The translations under genes were made by a program, and so were the position numbers. Positions 8,831-20,785 of a stretch of 35,888 nt of DNA are shown piece after piece; positions within the stretch are counted from its first letter, which is position 1; each line of letters opens with the position of its first letter. The DNA is from Opitutia bacterium. Lineage in GTDB: Bacteria; Verrucomicrobiota; Kiritimatiellia; CAIQIC01; Lenti-01. The notes under the pieces are model-generated. The model saw nothing but the letters and a program-made list of their open reading frames with translations, had not been told where the DNA came from and searched no databases. The stretch lies in NCBI GenBank assembly GCA_009928955.1, contig SABN01000024.1, forward strand, positions 1-35,888, given 5' to 3'.

Positions 8831-8941
8831 TTGCTGAACTCTGGCTTGAACGGTCGGGACGGAGCCCGACCCTCCAGAAAACAAGCATAACCGCGTGTTC
8901 TTGGAAATGGAGGGACGACCTCCGCGTCGCCCGGGTTCGTT
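8831..8941. repeat. 111-bp multi-hairpin dispersed repeat, copy A
   Basis: Gapless match to 35778-35888 with 8 mismatches counted by eye; internal hairpin GGTCGGG-acgga-GCCCGACC. Confidence 0.9.
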
Positions 8942-8986
8942 CCGCAAGAGGCTCATCCGGCTGGAATTTCTCGCGCGCGCGCAGAG

Positions 8987-9045
8987 GGCACAGAGAACCA
9001 CGGAGCCCATCGCCTTTCCCGGTGTTCTCCGCGTTCCTCTGTGCC
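8987..9045. repeat. Intergenic imperfect inverted repeat (GGCACAGAGAACCACGGAG ... GTTCTCCGCGTTCCTCTGTGCC)
   Basis: Right arm is the reverse complement of the left arm with a few changes. Confidence 0.75.
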
Positions 9046-9167
9046 CCCGGTGAAAGCCTTCTTCTTCCTCCTTCTTCTCTTCCGTGCACAAATCCCAAAA
9101 TGCCTGTTGTTCCCCCGCCGGATTCCGTGATACAAATCCGGCACACGATCCGATTCGGGAGAACAAC

Positions 9168-9476
9168 ATGAGCACGGAACTGAATCAGCAGACGTTCAAG
9201 GATTTCATCGCCTCCGGCCTTTCGCTGGTGGACTTCTGGGCCCCGTGGTGCGGCCCCTGCCGCATGCAGATCCCCATCCTCGACCAGGTCGCCGAAAAAC
9301 TGCCCGCCGTCAAGATCGGCAAGGTCAACGTGGACGAAAACGGCGAACTCGCCGTCCAGTTCGGCGTCAACACCATCCCCTATCTCGTCCTCTTCAAGGA
9401 TGGCCTGAAGGTCAACGAATTCGTCGGCATGCGCCAAGCCAACGTGCTGGTCGACGCCCTCAACGCCGCGAAATAG
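9168..9476 (+). CDS. trxA: Thioredoxin
   Basis: LVDFWAPWCGPCRMQIPILDQVAEKL ... NTIPYLVLFKDG. Confidence 0.95.
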   Translation: MSTELNQQTFKDFIASGLSLVDFWAPWCGPCRMQIPILDQVAEKLPAVKIGKVNVDENGELAVQFGVNTIPYLVLFKDGLKVNEFVGMRQANVLVDALNAAK

Positions 9477-9487
9477 CGCCGGAGCCC

Positions 9488-9721
9488 ATGCCGCTTTTCG
9501 AATACATCTGCCGGGCCTGCGGCGAGATCTCCGAGCAGCTCGTGACCGGATCGCGCCAGCCCGCCTGCCCGAATTGCGGATCGAAAAAACTGGAGAAACA
9601 GCTCTCCAGCTTCAGCGCCCAGGTCTCGCCGACGTCGTTTTCCACCCCGCCCTGCGGAACCGCCGCCTGCCCCACCCGCGGCTGTGGATGCTCGGGCGGC
9701 GGATGCCCCCACAGTCATTAA
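9488..9721 (+). CDS. FmdB-family zinc ribbon protein
   Basis: MPLFEYICRACGEISEQLVTGSRQPACPNCGSKKLEKQLSSFS; Cys-rich tail. Confidence 0.88.
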   Translation: MPLFEYICRACGEISEQLVTGSRQPACPNCGSKKLEKQLSSFSAQVSPTSFSTPPCGTAACPTRGCGCSGGGCPHSH

Positions 9722-9740
9722 CCCCAACGGAAACACGCCC

Positions 9741-10685
9741 ATGAAAAATCCCCTCGCCGTCATCGCCATCGGAGGCAATTCCCTCATCCTGGACAGCAAG
9801 AAAATCACCGTCTCGGACCAATACCGCGCGGCCAGCGAAACCTCCCACCACATCGCCGCGCTCGTCGCCGCCGGCTACCGCGTCGTCGTCACCCACGGCA
9901 ACGGCCCGCAGGTCGGCTTCATCCTCCTCCGCTCCGACCTCGCCCGCAACGTCCTCCACGAGGTTCCTCTCGACAGCTGCGTCGCCGACACCCAGGGCGC
10001 CCTCGGCTACCAGATCGGTCAGACCCTCGCCAACGAACTCCGCCGCCAGAACATCCAGAAGTCCATCGCCACCGTCGTCACCCAGGTCCTCGTCGACAAG
10101 AACGACAAGGCCTTCTCCAACCCCACCAAGCCCATCGGCTCTTTCTATACCGAAGCCGAAGCCCAGCAGCACAAGGCCGACAGCGGCTGGGTCCTCAAGG
10201 AAGACGCCGGCCGCGGCTGGCGCCGCGTCGTCGCGTCGCCTCAGCCCCTGCGCATCGTCGAGGAAGATACCATCCGCCTCCTGCTCGAACAGGACGTCGT
10301 CGTCATCGCCGTCGGCGGCGGCGGCATCCCCGTCCGTGAAAACGAACAGGGCGACCTCGAAGGCTGCGCCGCCGTCATCGACAAGGATCTCGCCTCCTGC
10401 CTCCTCGCCAAGAATCTCAAGGCGGATCTCTTCATCATCTCCACCGGCGTCGACAAGGTCGCCGTCGACTTCAAGAAGCCCACCCAGCGCGAACTCGACC
10501 GGCTCACCGTCGCCGAGGCCAAGCAATATCTCGCCGAAGGCCAGTTCCCCGCCGGCAGCATGGGCCCCAAGATCGAAGCGGCCATCGACTTCCTCGAGCA
10601 TGGCGGCCAGGAAGTCATCATCACCCAGCCCCACCTCCTCGAGGAAGCCATCGCCGGCAAGAACGGCACCCATCTGGTGCCCTGA
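9741..10685 (+). CDS. arcC: Carbamate kinase
   Basis: VIAIGGNSLI ... VVTHGNGPQVG ... SMGPKIEAAIDFLEHGGQEVIITQP. Confidence 0.93.
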   Translation: MKNPLAVIAIGGNSLILDSKKITVSDQYRAASETSHHIAALVAAGYRVVVTHGNGPQVGFILLRSDLARNVLHEVPLDSCVADTQGALGYQIGQTLANELRRQNIQKSIATVVTQVLVDKNDKAFSNPTKPIGSFYTEAEAQQHKADSGWVLKEDAGRGWRRVVASPQPLRIVEEDTIRLLLEQDVVVIAVGGGGIPVRENEQGDLEGCAAVIDKDLASCLLAKNLKADLFIISTGVDKVAVDFKKPTQRELDRLTVAEAKQYLAEGQFPAGSMGPKIEAAIDFLEHGGQEVIITQPHLLEEAIAGKNGTHLVP

Positions 10686-10696
10686 CCGCCCCCCGC

Positions 10697-10882
10697 ATGT
10701 CCGCATATGCCCTCTCCTGCCTGGTCGTGTTCGCTCTCGCCGGCGGGCTGATGTGGATGTTCCGGCCCAGGAAATGCAAGGAATGCCAGGGCACCGGCAA
10801 GCGTCTTTGCCACGACGGCGCGGAATCGGATTTTCACTATGCCGATTGCGACAAATGCAAGGGCACCGGCTGGAAAATTTAA
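10697..10882 (+). CDS. Small membrane-anchored protein with two CxxCxG(x)G zinc-binding motifs (DnaJ central-domain-like)
   Basis: One N-terminal TM, then KCKECQGTGKRLC and CDKCKGTGW. Confidence 0.6.
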   Translation: MSAYALSCLVVFALAGGLMWMFRPRKCKECQGTGKRLCHDGAESDFHYADCDKCKGTGWKI

Positions 10883-10903
10883 GCGGGATCCCGGCGGAAA
10901 AAG

Positions 10904-10979
10904 TGGTGAGACGGGCGGGGCTCGAACCCGCGACCACAAGCTTAAAAGGCTCGTGCTCTACCAACTGAGCTACCGTCCC
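10904..10979 (-). tRNA. tRNA-Lys (anticodon TTT), CCA encoded
   Basis: GGGACGGTAGCTCAGTTGGTAGAGCACGAGCCTTTTAAGCTTGTGGTCGCGGGTTCGAGCCCCGCCCGTCTCACCA folds as a cloverleaf. Confidence 0.97.
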
Positions 10980-11237
10980 ACGATTTCCGACCGCGCGAAA
11001 ACGTGTGGTTCTACGCCATTTCCCCCTCCCCGCACAAGCAAAAACAGGCCCTGCCGCCGCTCCGCGGCATCCGGCGCGGCCCATCACCGCCGCAGCCTCC
11101 GTCCCCGTCGCCGCGCCACTCCCATCTGATTCCGGTTGCGGATCTCCCGGGTTTTCACGGCATTCGGGAGCGGGGTTGTCCGGAAATGGCTCATTATTCG
11201 CTTGCATTCAGTTCCCGCTGACGCATCATCGGTTTTA

Positions 11238-12281
11238 ATGAAAACCAAACAATTCGCGTGGGCGGCGGCGCTGGCGATGCTGGCCGGATGCAGTGGTTCC
11301 GAATCCCCGCCCCCCCCGGCGGCTCCGGACGCGGCATCGCACCCGGTCATGATCGGATTCTCCTTGGGCGGCGTCCGCCTGGAACGGTGGAAAAAAGACG
11401 AGCAGAGCATCGTGGATCGCGCGCGGGAGCTGGGCGCGACCGTCGTCGCCTTTTCCGCCCTCGAGAATCCCGACCTGCAAAACAACCAAGCGGAAAACCT
11501 CATCATCCAAGGCGTGGACGTCCTTCTGGTGGTTCCGCAAGATTCTGAAAAATCGGCCCGGATCGTCGAACTGGCCCACAAGGCCGGCATCCCGGTGATC
11601 GCCTATGACCGGATCATCCGGAATTGCGCGTTGGATTATTACGTGTCGTTCGACAACGTGAAGGTGGGGGAATACCAGGCGGCGGGCGTGATCGCCGCGC
11701 TCGCTCCGGACCGCACGAACCGGCTCGCCTACATCGGCGGCTCGCCGGTGGACGCCAATTCGGCCCAGTTGAAGCAGGGCGCCATGCGGGTGCTCCAACC
11801 GCTGCTCGCAAGCGGCAAGGCCACCTTGGAATTGGAAACCTTCACCGCGGATTGGAGCGCCCAGAACGCCTATCAGGACATGAAGAATTTCCTGGACGCG
11901 GGCGGCCGGGTGGAGGGCGTCGTCGCCGCCAACGACGCGACCGCCAGCGGGGCGATCCAGGCGCTTCACGAATATGGATTGCCGGCCCTGCCCGTTTCCG
12001 GCCAGGACGCCGACTTGGGCGCTTGCCAACGCGTGGCCCAAGGCCGCCAGGCGGTGACGGTCTACAAGCCGATCGACCAGCTGGGCCGCATGGCGGCGGA
12101 AATGGCCGTGCAGGTGGCCCGCGGATTGCCCGTCCCCGTCAACGCCTCGGTCAACAACGGATTCCACGACGTCCCCTCCGTTCTGCTCGAATCGATTCCC
12201 GTCACCCGGGAGAATATGAACGACACCGTGGTCCGGGACGGCTTCCACACGCACGCCGAAGTCTTCGGGAGCCATCCGTGA
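11238..12281 (+). CDS. Periplasmic sugar-binding lipoprotein (ribose/xylose-binding type, PBP1 fold)
   Basis: Lipobox [97 protein letters not shown]. Confidence 0.88.
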   Translation: MKTKQFAWAAALAMLAGCSGSESPPPPAAPDAASHPVMIGFSLGGVRLERWKKDEQSIVDRARELGATVVAFSALENPDLQNNQAENLIIQGVDVLLVVPQDSEKSARIVELAHKAGIPVIAYDRIIRNCALDYYVSFDNVKVGEYQAAGVIAALAPDRTNRLAYIGGSPVDANSAQLKQGAMRVLQPLLASGKATLELETFTADWSAQNAYQDMKNFLDAGGRVEGVVAANDATASGAIQALHEYGLPALPVSGQDADLGACQRVAQGRQAVTVYKPIDQLGRMAAEMAVQVARGLPVPVNASVNNGFHDVPSVLLESIPVTRENMNDTVVRDGFHTHAEVFGSHP

Positions 12282-12312
12282 GCCGAACCGCCGGAAAAGA
12301 TTCGAAGCGTCC

Positions 12313-14608
<2,296 letters not shown>

Positions 14609-14616
<8 letters not shown>

Positions 14617-15787
14617 ACCCTCCATCGAAACCCTGTCCCAAATCCTCGTGGTGGACGATACCCCGGAAAACCTGCAGATCGTCGGCGAAACGCTGTCGCG
14701 CCACTTCCCCTGCGACTTGTCGTTCGCCACCGATGGCCGGCAGGCGCTGGAAGCGCTCAAGGAGTCCCTTCCGGATTTGATCCTGCTCGACGTGATGATG
14801 CCCGGCATGAGCGGACTCGATGTCTGCCGCACGCTCAAGACGAACGCCCGCACGGCGGACATTCCGGTGCTGTTCCTGACCGCGAAGGTCGAAAGCGCCG
14901 ACGTGGTGGCGGGCTTCGAGGCGGGCGGGGTCGATTACATCACCAAACCCTTCCATCCGCCCGAGTTGGTTGCGCGCGTCAAGACGCAACTCGAAATCCG
15001 GCGGACGGAAGCGGAACGATTGAGGCTCGAAACCCAAAACCGGATTCTTCAAAAGACCAACAGCCTGAGCCGCATGGCCGGAGCCATCGCCCATAGCTTC
15101 AACAACAAAATGCAATCGGTGATGGGATATCTGGAATTGGCCGCCGACGCCCTGCGCGAGGGAACCCCGGCAGAGAATTGGGTCGCCGCGGCCCGCCAAG
15201 CCTCCCAGAACGCTTCGGAATTGGGCCATCTCATGCTGACGTATCTCGGCCAGGCCCCGTGCAAACTGGAACCCCTCGATTTGTCGGAAATTTGCCGGCG
15301 CCTGCCGCCGGATCTTCCCTTCTCGCCGCCCTTGCCGGCGCAACCAGTCATCGCTCTGCCGGCGGCAGGCCCGCTCGTGAAGGCGAATGCCCAGAAGATC
15401 GAGTTGATGCTCAACCATCTGCTGGCCAACGCCCAAGAGTCCATCGGACCGAACCCGGGCATGGTCCGGCTGAATCTCAAGACGGTTCCCGCCGCGGACA
15501 TTTCGCCGGCCCACCGCTTCCCTCCCGATTGGGATCCGCAAGATTCCCGGTACGCCTGCATTGAAGTGGCCGACACCGGCTGCGGCATTCCGCAAACGGA
15601 TCTCGAGGGGATCTTCGATCCGTTCTTCACGACCAAATTCACCGGACGCGGCATGGGTTTGCCCATGGTGCTGGGCATCACCCGCACCCATGGCGGCGCG
15701 ATCACGGTGGAAAGCGCGCCAAATCTCGGAACCATCGTGCGCGTCTTTCTCCCGATCTATTTTCCGGAGGCACCCCCCGCCCCCTGA
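14609..15787 (+). CDS. Receiver-histidine kinase (REC-HisKA-HATPase), overlapping upstream kinase by 8 bp
   Basis: [18 protein letters not shown] ... [18 protein letters not shown] ... [38 protein letters not shown]. Confidence 0.9.
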
Positions 15788-15853
15788 TCGCCCGCTCCGG
15801 GCCGGGCGGCGCCGGCCCGGCCCCGAGAGCAGCTGTTCGCTCCCCTTTCCCTG

Positions 15854-15882
15854 TCGACACCTGATTTTACCGGCGATATGCT
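15854..15882 (+). promoter_or_regulatory. Putative sigma-70-type promoter (TCGACA-N17-TATGCT)
   Basis: Shared motif with 17555-17583 and 18923-18952, preceded by a pyrimidine tract. Confidence 0.5.
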
Positions 15883-15922
15883 CCCCTCCGGTTGAGGATA
15901 GGCAAAGGCGGGCAGGATCCCC

Positions 15923-16135
15923 ATGGCCGACAAGACTTCGAAACCCGATGAGTTGAACCCCAAGCGGTTCGGAACGTTTGGGGGCGTGTTCACGCCGAGC
16001 CGGCTGGCGATCCTCGACGTGGCCATGTTCCTGCGGTTCACTGGCGCCTTCGTCCCCGTCCTCCAAGAAACCATGCATTCCCCCGGCGATGTGATTCGCG
16101 GCCGCGGCGCCGGCGCCGTCCCGCGGCAGGCCTGA
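15923..16135 (+). pseudogene. Remnant of the N-terminus of an SLC12/APC-family permease (possibly a small leader ORF)
   Basis: NPKRFGTFGGVFTPSRLAILDVAMFLRFTGAF resembles the start of cation-chloride-cotransporter-like permeases, then similarity ends. Confidence 0.5.
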
Positions 16136-16153
16136 CCGAAAGAAACAAACCCC

Positions 16154-17482
16154 ATGCGACCCGCCATCGAAGAATTGGACCCGGCGCCGAATGCCCATGC
16201 GCACGTCGGCCGCCATCCCGCCGACCTCGCCGACGAACTGCAGCGGCTCGGCACCGAAGAAGCCGTCGCCCGCTTGCGCTCGCTCCCGCCCGAGACCGCG
16301 TCCGAAGTGCTGTCCGAGCTGAACGAGGAATTCGCCCAGACCATCACCGCGCAGCTCTCCAGCGTGGAAATCACCCAGTTGATCCAGGAGCTGCCGCACG
16401 ACGAGGCCGCCGACATCGCCGCCGAACTCGAGCCCGGGCAGCGCTCCGAAGTGCTCGCGCAACTCGCCGCGCCGGAATCCGCCAAGGTTGCGCAACTGAT
16501 GCGCTACCCGGAGGATTCCGCCGGCGCCATCATGAAGGATGAATTCATCGCCCTGCCCGCCACCCTCACCATCGGCCAAGGTCTCGACGCCATCCGCCGC
16601 AAGGATGAACGCGAATTCGACGGCGCCACCTATGTCTATGTCGTGGACGACCGCAAGAAACTGCTGGGCGTCGTCCCGATCCGCAACTTCGTGTTCCTGC
16701 CCCCCGCGCGCCCGCTCAAGGACGCCATGATCCCGGATGTCCGCTTTGTCCGCGCCGACACCGACCAGGAAGAAGTCGCCCGCTTGTTCAGCCAATACCA
16801 CTACATGGCGCTGCCCGTGCTCGAAGCGGACGGCCGCCTCGTCGGCGTGGTCGAAGCCCGCCAGGTCATCGCCGTCATCCGCGAAGAGGCCACCGAGGAC
16901 ATGCAGCGCATGGTCGGCGTCTCCGGCGAAGAAAGCGCCTTCACCCCCTGGCCCCGCGCGCTCGCCATGCGCATGCCGTGGCTGTTCATCAACCTGGCCA
17001 CCACGTTCATGGCCGCCGGCGTCATCGCCTTCTTTGAAAGCACCCTCGCCCGCTGGACCGCGCTCGCCATCTTCCTGCCCATCATCGCCGGACAAGGCGG
17101 CAACTCGGGCATGCAGGCCCTCACCGTCACCATCCGCAGCATGGCGCTGGGCGAATTGGCCGGGAACACCGGCCGCCAGGTCCTCGTCAAGGAACTGGTC
17201 ATGAGCCTCCTCAACGGTCTGGCCATCGGAGCCACCGTCGGCCTGGTCGGCTGGCTCTGGAAAGGCAGCCTCCTGCTGGGGGCCATCGTCGCCCTAGCCA
17301 TGTTTCTCAATATCCTGGCGGCCGCCGCCGCCGGCGTCCTCATCCCCCTCGCCCTCCGCGCGGCCAAGGTGGATCCCGCCCTCTCCTCCAGCATCTTCCT
17401 CACCACCGTCACCGATGTCGCCGGCTTCTTCTTCTTCCTCGGCCTCGCCACCTTCCTCATCCCCCTGTTCGGCAACCTCTGA
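16154..17482 (+). CDS. mgtE: Magnesium transporter MgtE
   Basis: MgtE_N repeats, CBS pair (YVYVVDDRKKLLGVVPIRNFV; LPVLEADGRLVGVVEARQ), membrane domain FLPIIAGQGGNSGMQALTVTIR. Confidence 0.95.
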   Translation: MRPAIEELDPAPNAHAHVGRHPADLADELQRLGTEEAVARLRSLPPETASEVLSELNEEFAQTITAQLSSVEITQLIQELPHDEAADIAAELEPGQRSEVLAQLAAPESAKVAQLMRYPEDSAGAIMKDEFIALPATLTIGQGLDAIRRKDEREFDGATYVYVVDDRKKLLGVVPIRNFVFLPPARPLKDAMIPDVRFVRADTDQEEVARLFSQYHYMALPVLEADGRLVGVVEARQVIAVIREEATEDMQRMVGVSGEESAFTPWPRALAMRMPWLFINLATTFMAAGVIAFFESTLARWTALAIFLPIIAGQGGNSGMQALTVTIRSMALGELAGNTGRQVLVKELVMSLLNGLAIGATVGLVGWLWKGSLLLGAIVALAMFLNILAAAAAGVLIPLALRAAKVDPALSSSIFLTTVTDVAGFFFFLGLATFLIPLFGNL

Positions 17483-17554
17483 TCCATCCGCCGCCCGCGC
17501 CGCCCCCTTGCGTGGCGTCGCCCCGCTTGTCGCCCCGCTTGGCCTCCCTTTTCC

Positions 17555-17583
17555 TCGACACCTCTTTTCGCCCGCGCTACGCT
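17555..17583 (+). promoter_or_regulatory. Putative sigma-70-type promoter (TCGACA-N17-TACGCT)
   Basis: Same motif and spacing as the other two promoters; 42 bp upstream of the LamG gene start. Confidence 0.5.
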
Positions 17584-17624
17584 GTCTCCACTTCGGGTTT
17601 CATCCGGCAACAGGAGAACGGCGT

Positions 17625-18863
17625 ATGAACGGCATCCATCTTGACAGACTGGCCGGCGGCGGCTTCTTGCTCCTGTTGCTCGCCTTTTCGGCTTTTGCCG
17701 ACGCGCAACTGGATGACGCCAAAACCAAGTACGGCGCCAGCGACGAGCAGATCCTGCGGGAATCCACCCGGGAGAAGGACCGCCTCCTCGACCACTACCA
17801 CCAAGCGCTGGACCGCGCGGCGCAGGAACTTCAACAGCAAGGCCGGCTCGACGATTATCTGGCCGCAAAAAACGAGTTGGAGCGCTTGGCCCTGGAAAGA
17901 TCCATCCCGGCGAAATCTCCGGCGCAACGGGCCGCCGGCCTCGCGAGTCTCGAAAACACCGCCTGGATCACCCTGGAGCGAATCCAACAAGGCGAGTGGC
18001 GGCGACGCGCCGATTTGGCCAGGCGGTACGTCGAATTTCTTGGCCGGCGGGGGCGGCAACTAACCGCCGAGGGCCAGATCGAAGCGGCTACGGCTGTGAA
18101 CGCCGAAAAGAAAAGGGTCGAATCCATCCTCGCCGAGCTGACCGCGAAACTCCCGCCGCCCGAGCCATCCCCGGCCCCCGCTGCGACCGCCGCGGCCGGT
18201 CCCACCGCCCCGCGCGCCGGTCCCCTGGCCCGGCCCGGCGATCCCAAGCGCCGAACCGCCTTTCAACCGCCGACGAAAGACATGGAGCTGTGTTTGACTT
18301 TCGAAAAGGGCCTCGCCGATCGAATCAAGACTCCCAAGATCACGTGGGAAAAAGCCGAAGTGATCGAAGACGGAAGATTCGGCAAGGGGTGTCGGTTCTC
18401 CGGAAACGGGCGGCTCACCCTCGATTCGATTCCCGTGCCCGACGAAGGCACGTGGTGCATCTGGGCGCGGATTTCTCCGGACGCCGATCTGATCCAGCAA
18501 AAGGCGATCATCGATGCCAATGGCATGGGCTTTTCCGTGAGCTCCGGCGAACTGAGCTGCAATTTCTACGATGGCGTCAGCACCTCGGTCGGAACAATCA
18601 CGCCGGTCAAAGGAAAGTGGATGCATCTGGCCGTGACCTGGGGAAACCAGGAGCGGCGATTTTACGCCGATGGCGATCTCGTCGCGACCGTGGCTTATTC
18701 CGGAAAACCATACGCCGCCAAGCGAACCATGCAAATCGGTGCCCGTTGGACCGGAGCGGAGCGACATTTCATGGGCGACGTGGATGAACTGATTCTCTAC
18801 AGCCGCTGCCTCTCCCCGGCGGAAATCGCTTTGGTCGCCGCCAAGGAAAGCGGCGAGAATTAG
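17625..18863 (+). CDS. Secreted coiled-coil / LamG-like (concanavalin A-like) domain protein
   Basis: Signal peptide; C-terminal GTWCIWARISPDADLIQQKAIIDANG ... GKWMHLAVTWGNQERRFYADGDLVATVAYSGK ... MGDVDELILYSRCLSPAEI. Confidence 0.8.
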   Translation: MNGIHLDRLAGGGFLLLLLAFSAFADAQLDDAKTKYGASDEQILRESTREKDRLLDHYHQALDRAAQELQQQGRLDDYLAAKNELERLALERSIPAKSPAQRAAGLASLENTAWITLERIQQGEWRRRADLARRYVEFLGRRGRQLTAEGQIEAATAVNAEKKRVESILAELTAKLPPPEPSPAPAATAAAGPTAPRAGPLARPGDPKRRTAFQPPTKDMELCLTFEKGLADRIKTPKITWEKAEVIEDGRFGKGCRFSGNGRLTLDSIPVPDEGTWCIWARISPDADLIQQKAIIDANGMGFSVSSGELSCNFYDGVSTSVGTITPVKGKWMHLAVTWGNQERRFYADGDLVATVAYSGKPYAAKRTMQIGARWTGAERHFMGDVDELILYSRCLSPAEIALVAAKESGEN

Positions 18864-18922
18864 CCGTTTGGCCCCCCCCAAACCGCTCCGCTCGCTTTGT
18901 TGCCGTCCATTCCCTTTTCCCG

Positions 18923-18952
18923 TCGACACTTCTTCGGCCGGCGCGCTATTCT
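18923..18952 (+). promoter_or_regulatory. Putative sigma-70-type promoter (TCGACA-N18-TATTCT)
   Basis: Same motif; upstream of the 18992 ORF. Confidence 0.45.
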
Positions 18953-18991
18953 TTTTCTTCCCGTCCCGGACCTTGCCCGAATTCACGACCG

Positions 18992-19279
18992 ATGAACGAT
19001 TATCGAAAACTAGTCCTGTTCGCGGCGCTGATCTACGCCTATGTCGTCGCGATCTGGCTGTGCGACATTCCCTTCCGGCTCTTCACCTCCCGGAGCGGCG
19101 GCGGCCTCGGCATCGATTCTTACCTCTTGTCCGCCTGGGCCGCCTGCTTTTGGCGGGGACCGCACACCTTCAGCGCCTTCGATCCCCATCCCTTCCGCTC
19201 GACGGCCGTTTTCATCGGCGTGCTCGGCATGGCCCTCTCCCTCGGCGCGAAACTCGCCGTCCGCTTCCTGCTCGATTGA
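18992..19279 (+). CDS. Small membrane protein of unknown function (two TM segments)
   Basis: MNDYRKLVLFAALIYAYVVAIWLCDIPFRLF ... STAVFIGVLGMALSLGAKLAVRFLLD; upstream promoter-like motif. Confidence 0.55.
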   Translation: MNDYRKLVLFAALIYAYVVAIWLCDIPFRLFTSRSGGGLGIDSYLLSAWAACFWRGPHTFSAFDPHPFRSTAVFIGVLGMALSLGAKLAVRFLLD

Positions 19280-19399
19280 GCCCCTCGCGCCCGCCACCGG
19301 CTCCCGGGCGCTTTCCCTTGCGCGCTCTGCGGCGGTTCGGCGGTTCGCACGGCTCTTCCGCTATTGCGGCACGGCCCGTTTGGGTGTATCAAACCGCTC

Positions 19400-20785
19400 A
19401 TGCCGTTTTCAGGTCCATCCGACACCATCGCCGCCATCGCCACGGCGCCCGGCGAGGGCGCCATCGCCATCGTCCGCGTCTCCGGTCCCGACACCTACGC
19501 CCTCGCCGACCGGTTTTTCCGCTGCCCGGCGCCCGCGCCGTCTGCGCGCGCGGCCGGCACCTTCGCGCATGGACAAGTCGCGGACCCCGCCACGGACGAA
19601 GTCCTCGACGACGCCCTGCTGCTGATGTTTCGCGCGCCTCATTCCTACACCGGCGAGGATTCCGTCGAAATCCACTGCCATGGCGGATCCCAGGCCGCCC
19701 AACGCATCCTCGGCGCCCTCCTTTCTTCCGGCGCGCGCCAGGCCGAGCCCGGCGAATTCTCCAAACGCGCCTTTCTCAACGATAAACTCGATCTGACGCA
19801 AGCCGAGGCCGTCCTGGACCTCATCCATGCCCGCTCCGAACGCGCCGCGCGCCTCGCCACCGCCCAGTTGGAAGACACCCTCGGATTGCGAATCCGCGCC
19901 CTCTACGATTCCCTCCTCGCCGTGGCGGCCGACATCGAGGCGATGCTTGATTTTCCGGATGATGAACTGCCGCAATCGGTTCCGAAAGAAGTTGGCGAAC
20001 GCTTGTCCGTCATTTCCGCCGAGATCCAGACCCTGCTCGACACCTGGCACGAGGGCCATGTCCTGCGCGAAGGCGCCCGCATCGTCATCGCCGGCGCCCC
20101 CAATGTCGGCAAATCCACCTTGCTGAATCTCCTCGCCGGCCGCGAACGCGCCATTGTCTCCCCCCACCCCGGCACCACCCGCGACACCATCGAAGAGTCC
20201 ATCACCCTGCAGGGATACCCGCTGCAGCTCGTCGATACCGCCGGCCTCCGCGACGCCCCCTGCGAAATCGAGCAGGAGGGCATCCGCCGCACCCATCGCG
20301 CCCTCGCCGAGGCCGATCTGTGCATCTGCCTCGTCGATGCCTCCCGAACGCTTTCCGCCGACGAAAAATCTTTCCTGGCGGCGCACGACCCTCAAAAACT
20401 GCTCGTTTTGCTCAACAAGATCGATCTGGGACAGGAAATTCGACCTGAAAGTCTTCCCGGACTCTGTTCCTTGTCCATTTCGCTTAAAAATTCGCCTTCC
20501 ATGGACCCCGTGGTCGAAAAAATCCTTGAGAAAGTGCTCCGAACCCCCTCCGGAAACGACCACGGGGCCTTGGCAATCTCCGAAAGACATAAAAATGCCC
20601 TTCTCATTGCATTGGATGGGGTTAAAAGTGCGGAAAACAGACTGAACAGCGGTTTGGAGGCCGATTATTTGCCTGCGGCGACCCATGCGAGGTCTGCAGT
20701 GGAGCAAATCGGCTTCATTTTCGGGAAAAATTGCACCGAAGAGATGCTCGATGCCATTTTTTCAAGGTTCTGTGTAGGAAAATGA
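19400..20785 (+). CDS. mnmE: tRNA modification GTPase MnmE
   Basis: DTIAAIATAPGEGAIAIVRVSG; GAPNVGKSTLLNLLAGRERAIVSPHPGTTRDTIEE; C-terminal FCVGK. Confidence 0.97.
   Translation: MPFSGPSDTIAAIATAPGEGAIAIVRVSGPDTYALADRFFRCPAPAPSARAAGTFAHGQVADPATDEVLDDALLLMFRAPHSYTGEDSVEIHCHGGSQAAQRILGALLSSGARQAEPGEFSKRAFLNDKLDLTQAEAVLDLIHARSERAARLATAQLEDTLGLRIRALYDSLLAVAADIEAMLDFPDDELPQSVPKEVGERLSVISAEIQTLLDTWHEGHVLREGARIVIAGAPNVGKSTLLNLLAGRERAIVSPHPGTTRDTIEESITLQGYPLQLVDTAGLRDAPCEIEQEGIRRTHRALAEADLCICLVDASRTLSADEKSFLAAHDPQKLLVLLNKIDLGQEIRPESLPGLCSLSISLKNSPSMDPVVEKILEKVLRTPSGNDHGALAISERHKNALLIALDGVKSAENRLNSGLEADYLPAATHARSAVEQIGFIFGKNCTEEMLDAIFSRFCVGK

Noticed and set aside
9612-11207. Long minus-strand ORF (531 aa)
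   Set aside because: Antisense to carbamate kinase and crosses a tRNA; low-complexity composition typical of high-GC shadow ORFs.
15788-16153. Possible M-box riboswitch upstream of mgtE
   Set aside because: No recognisable M-box consensus; the gap is explained by a promoter-like motif and a permease-like remnant ORF.
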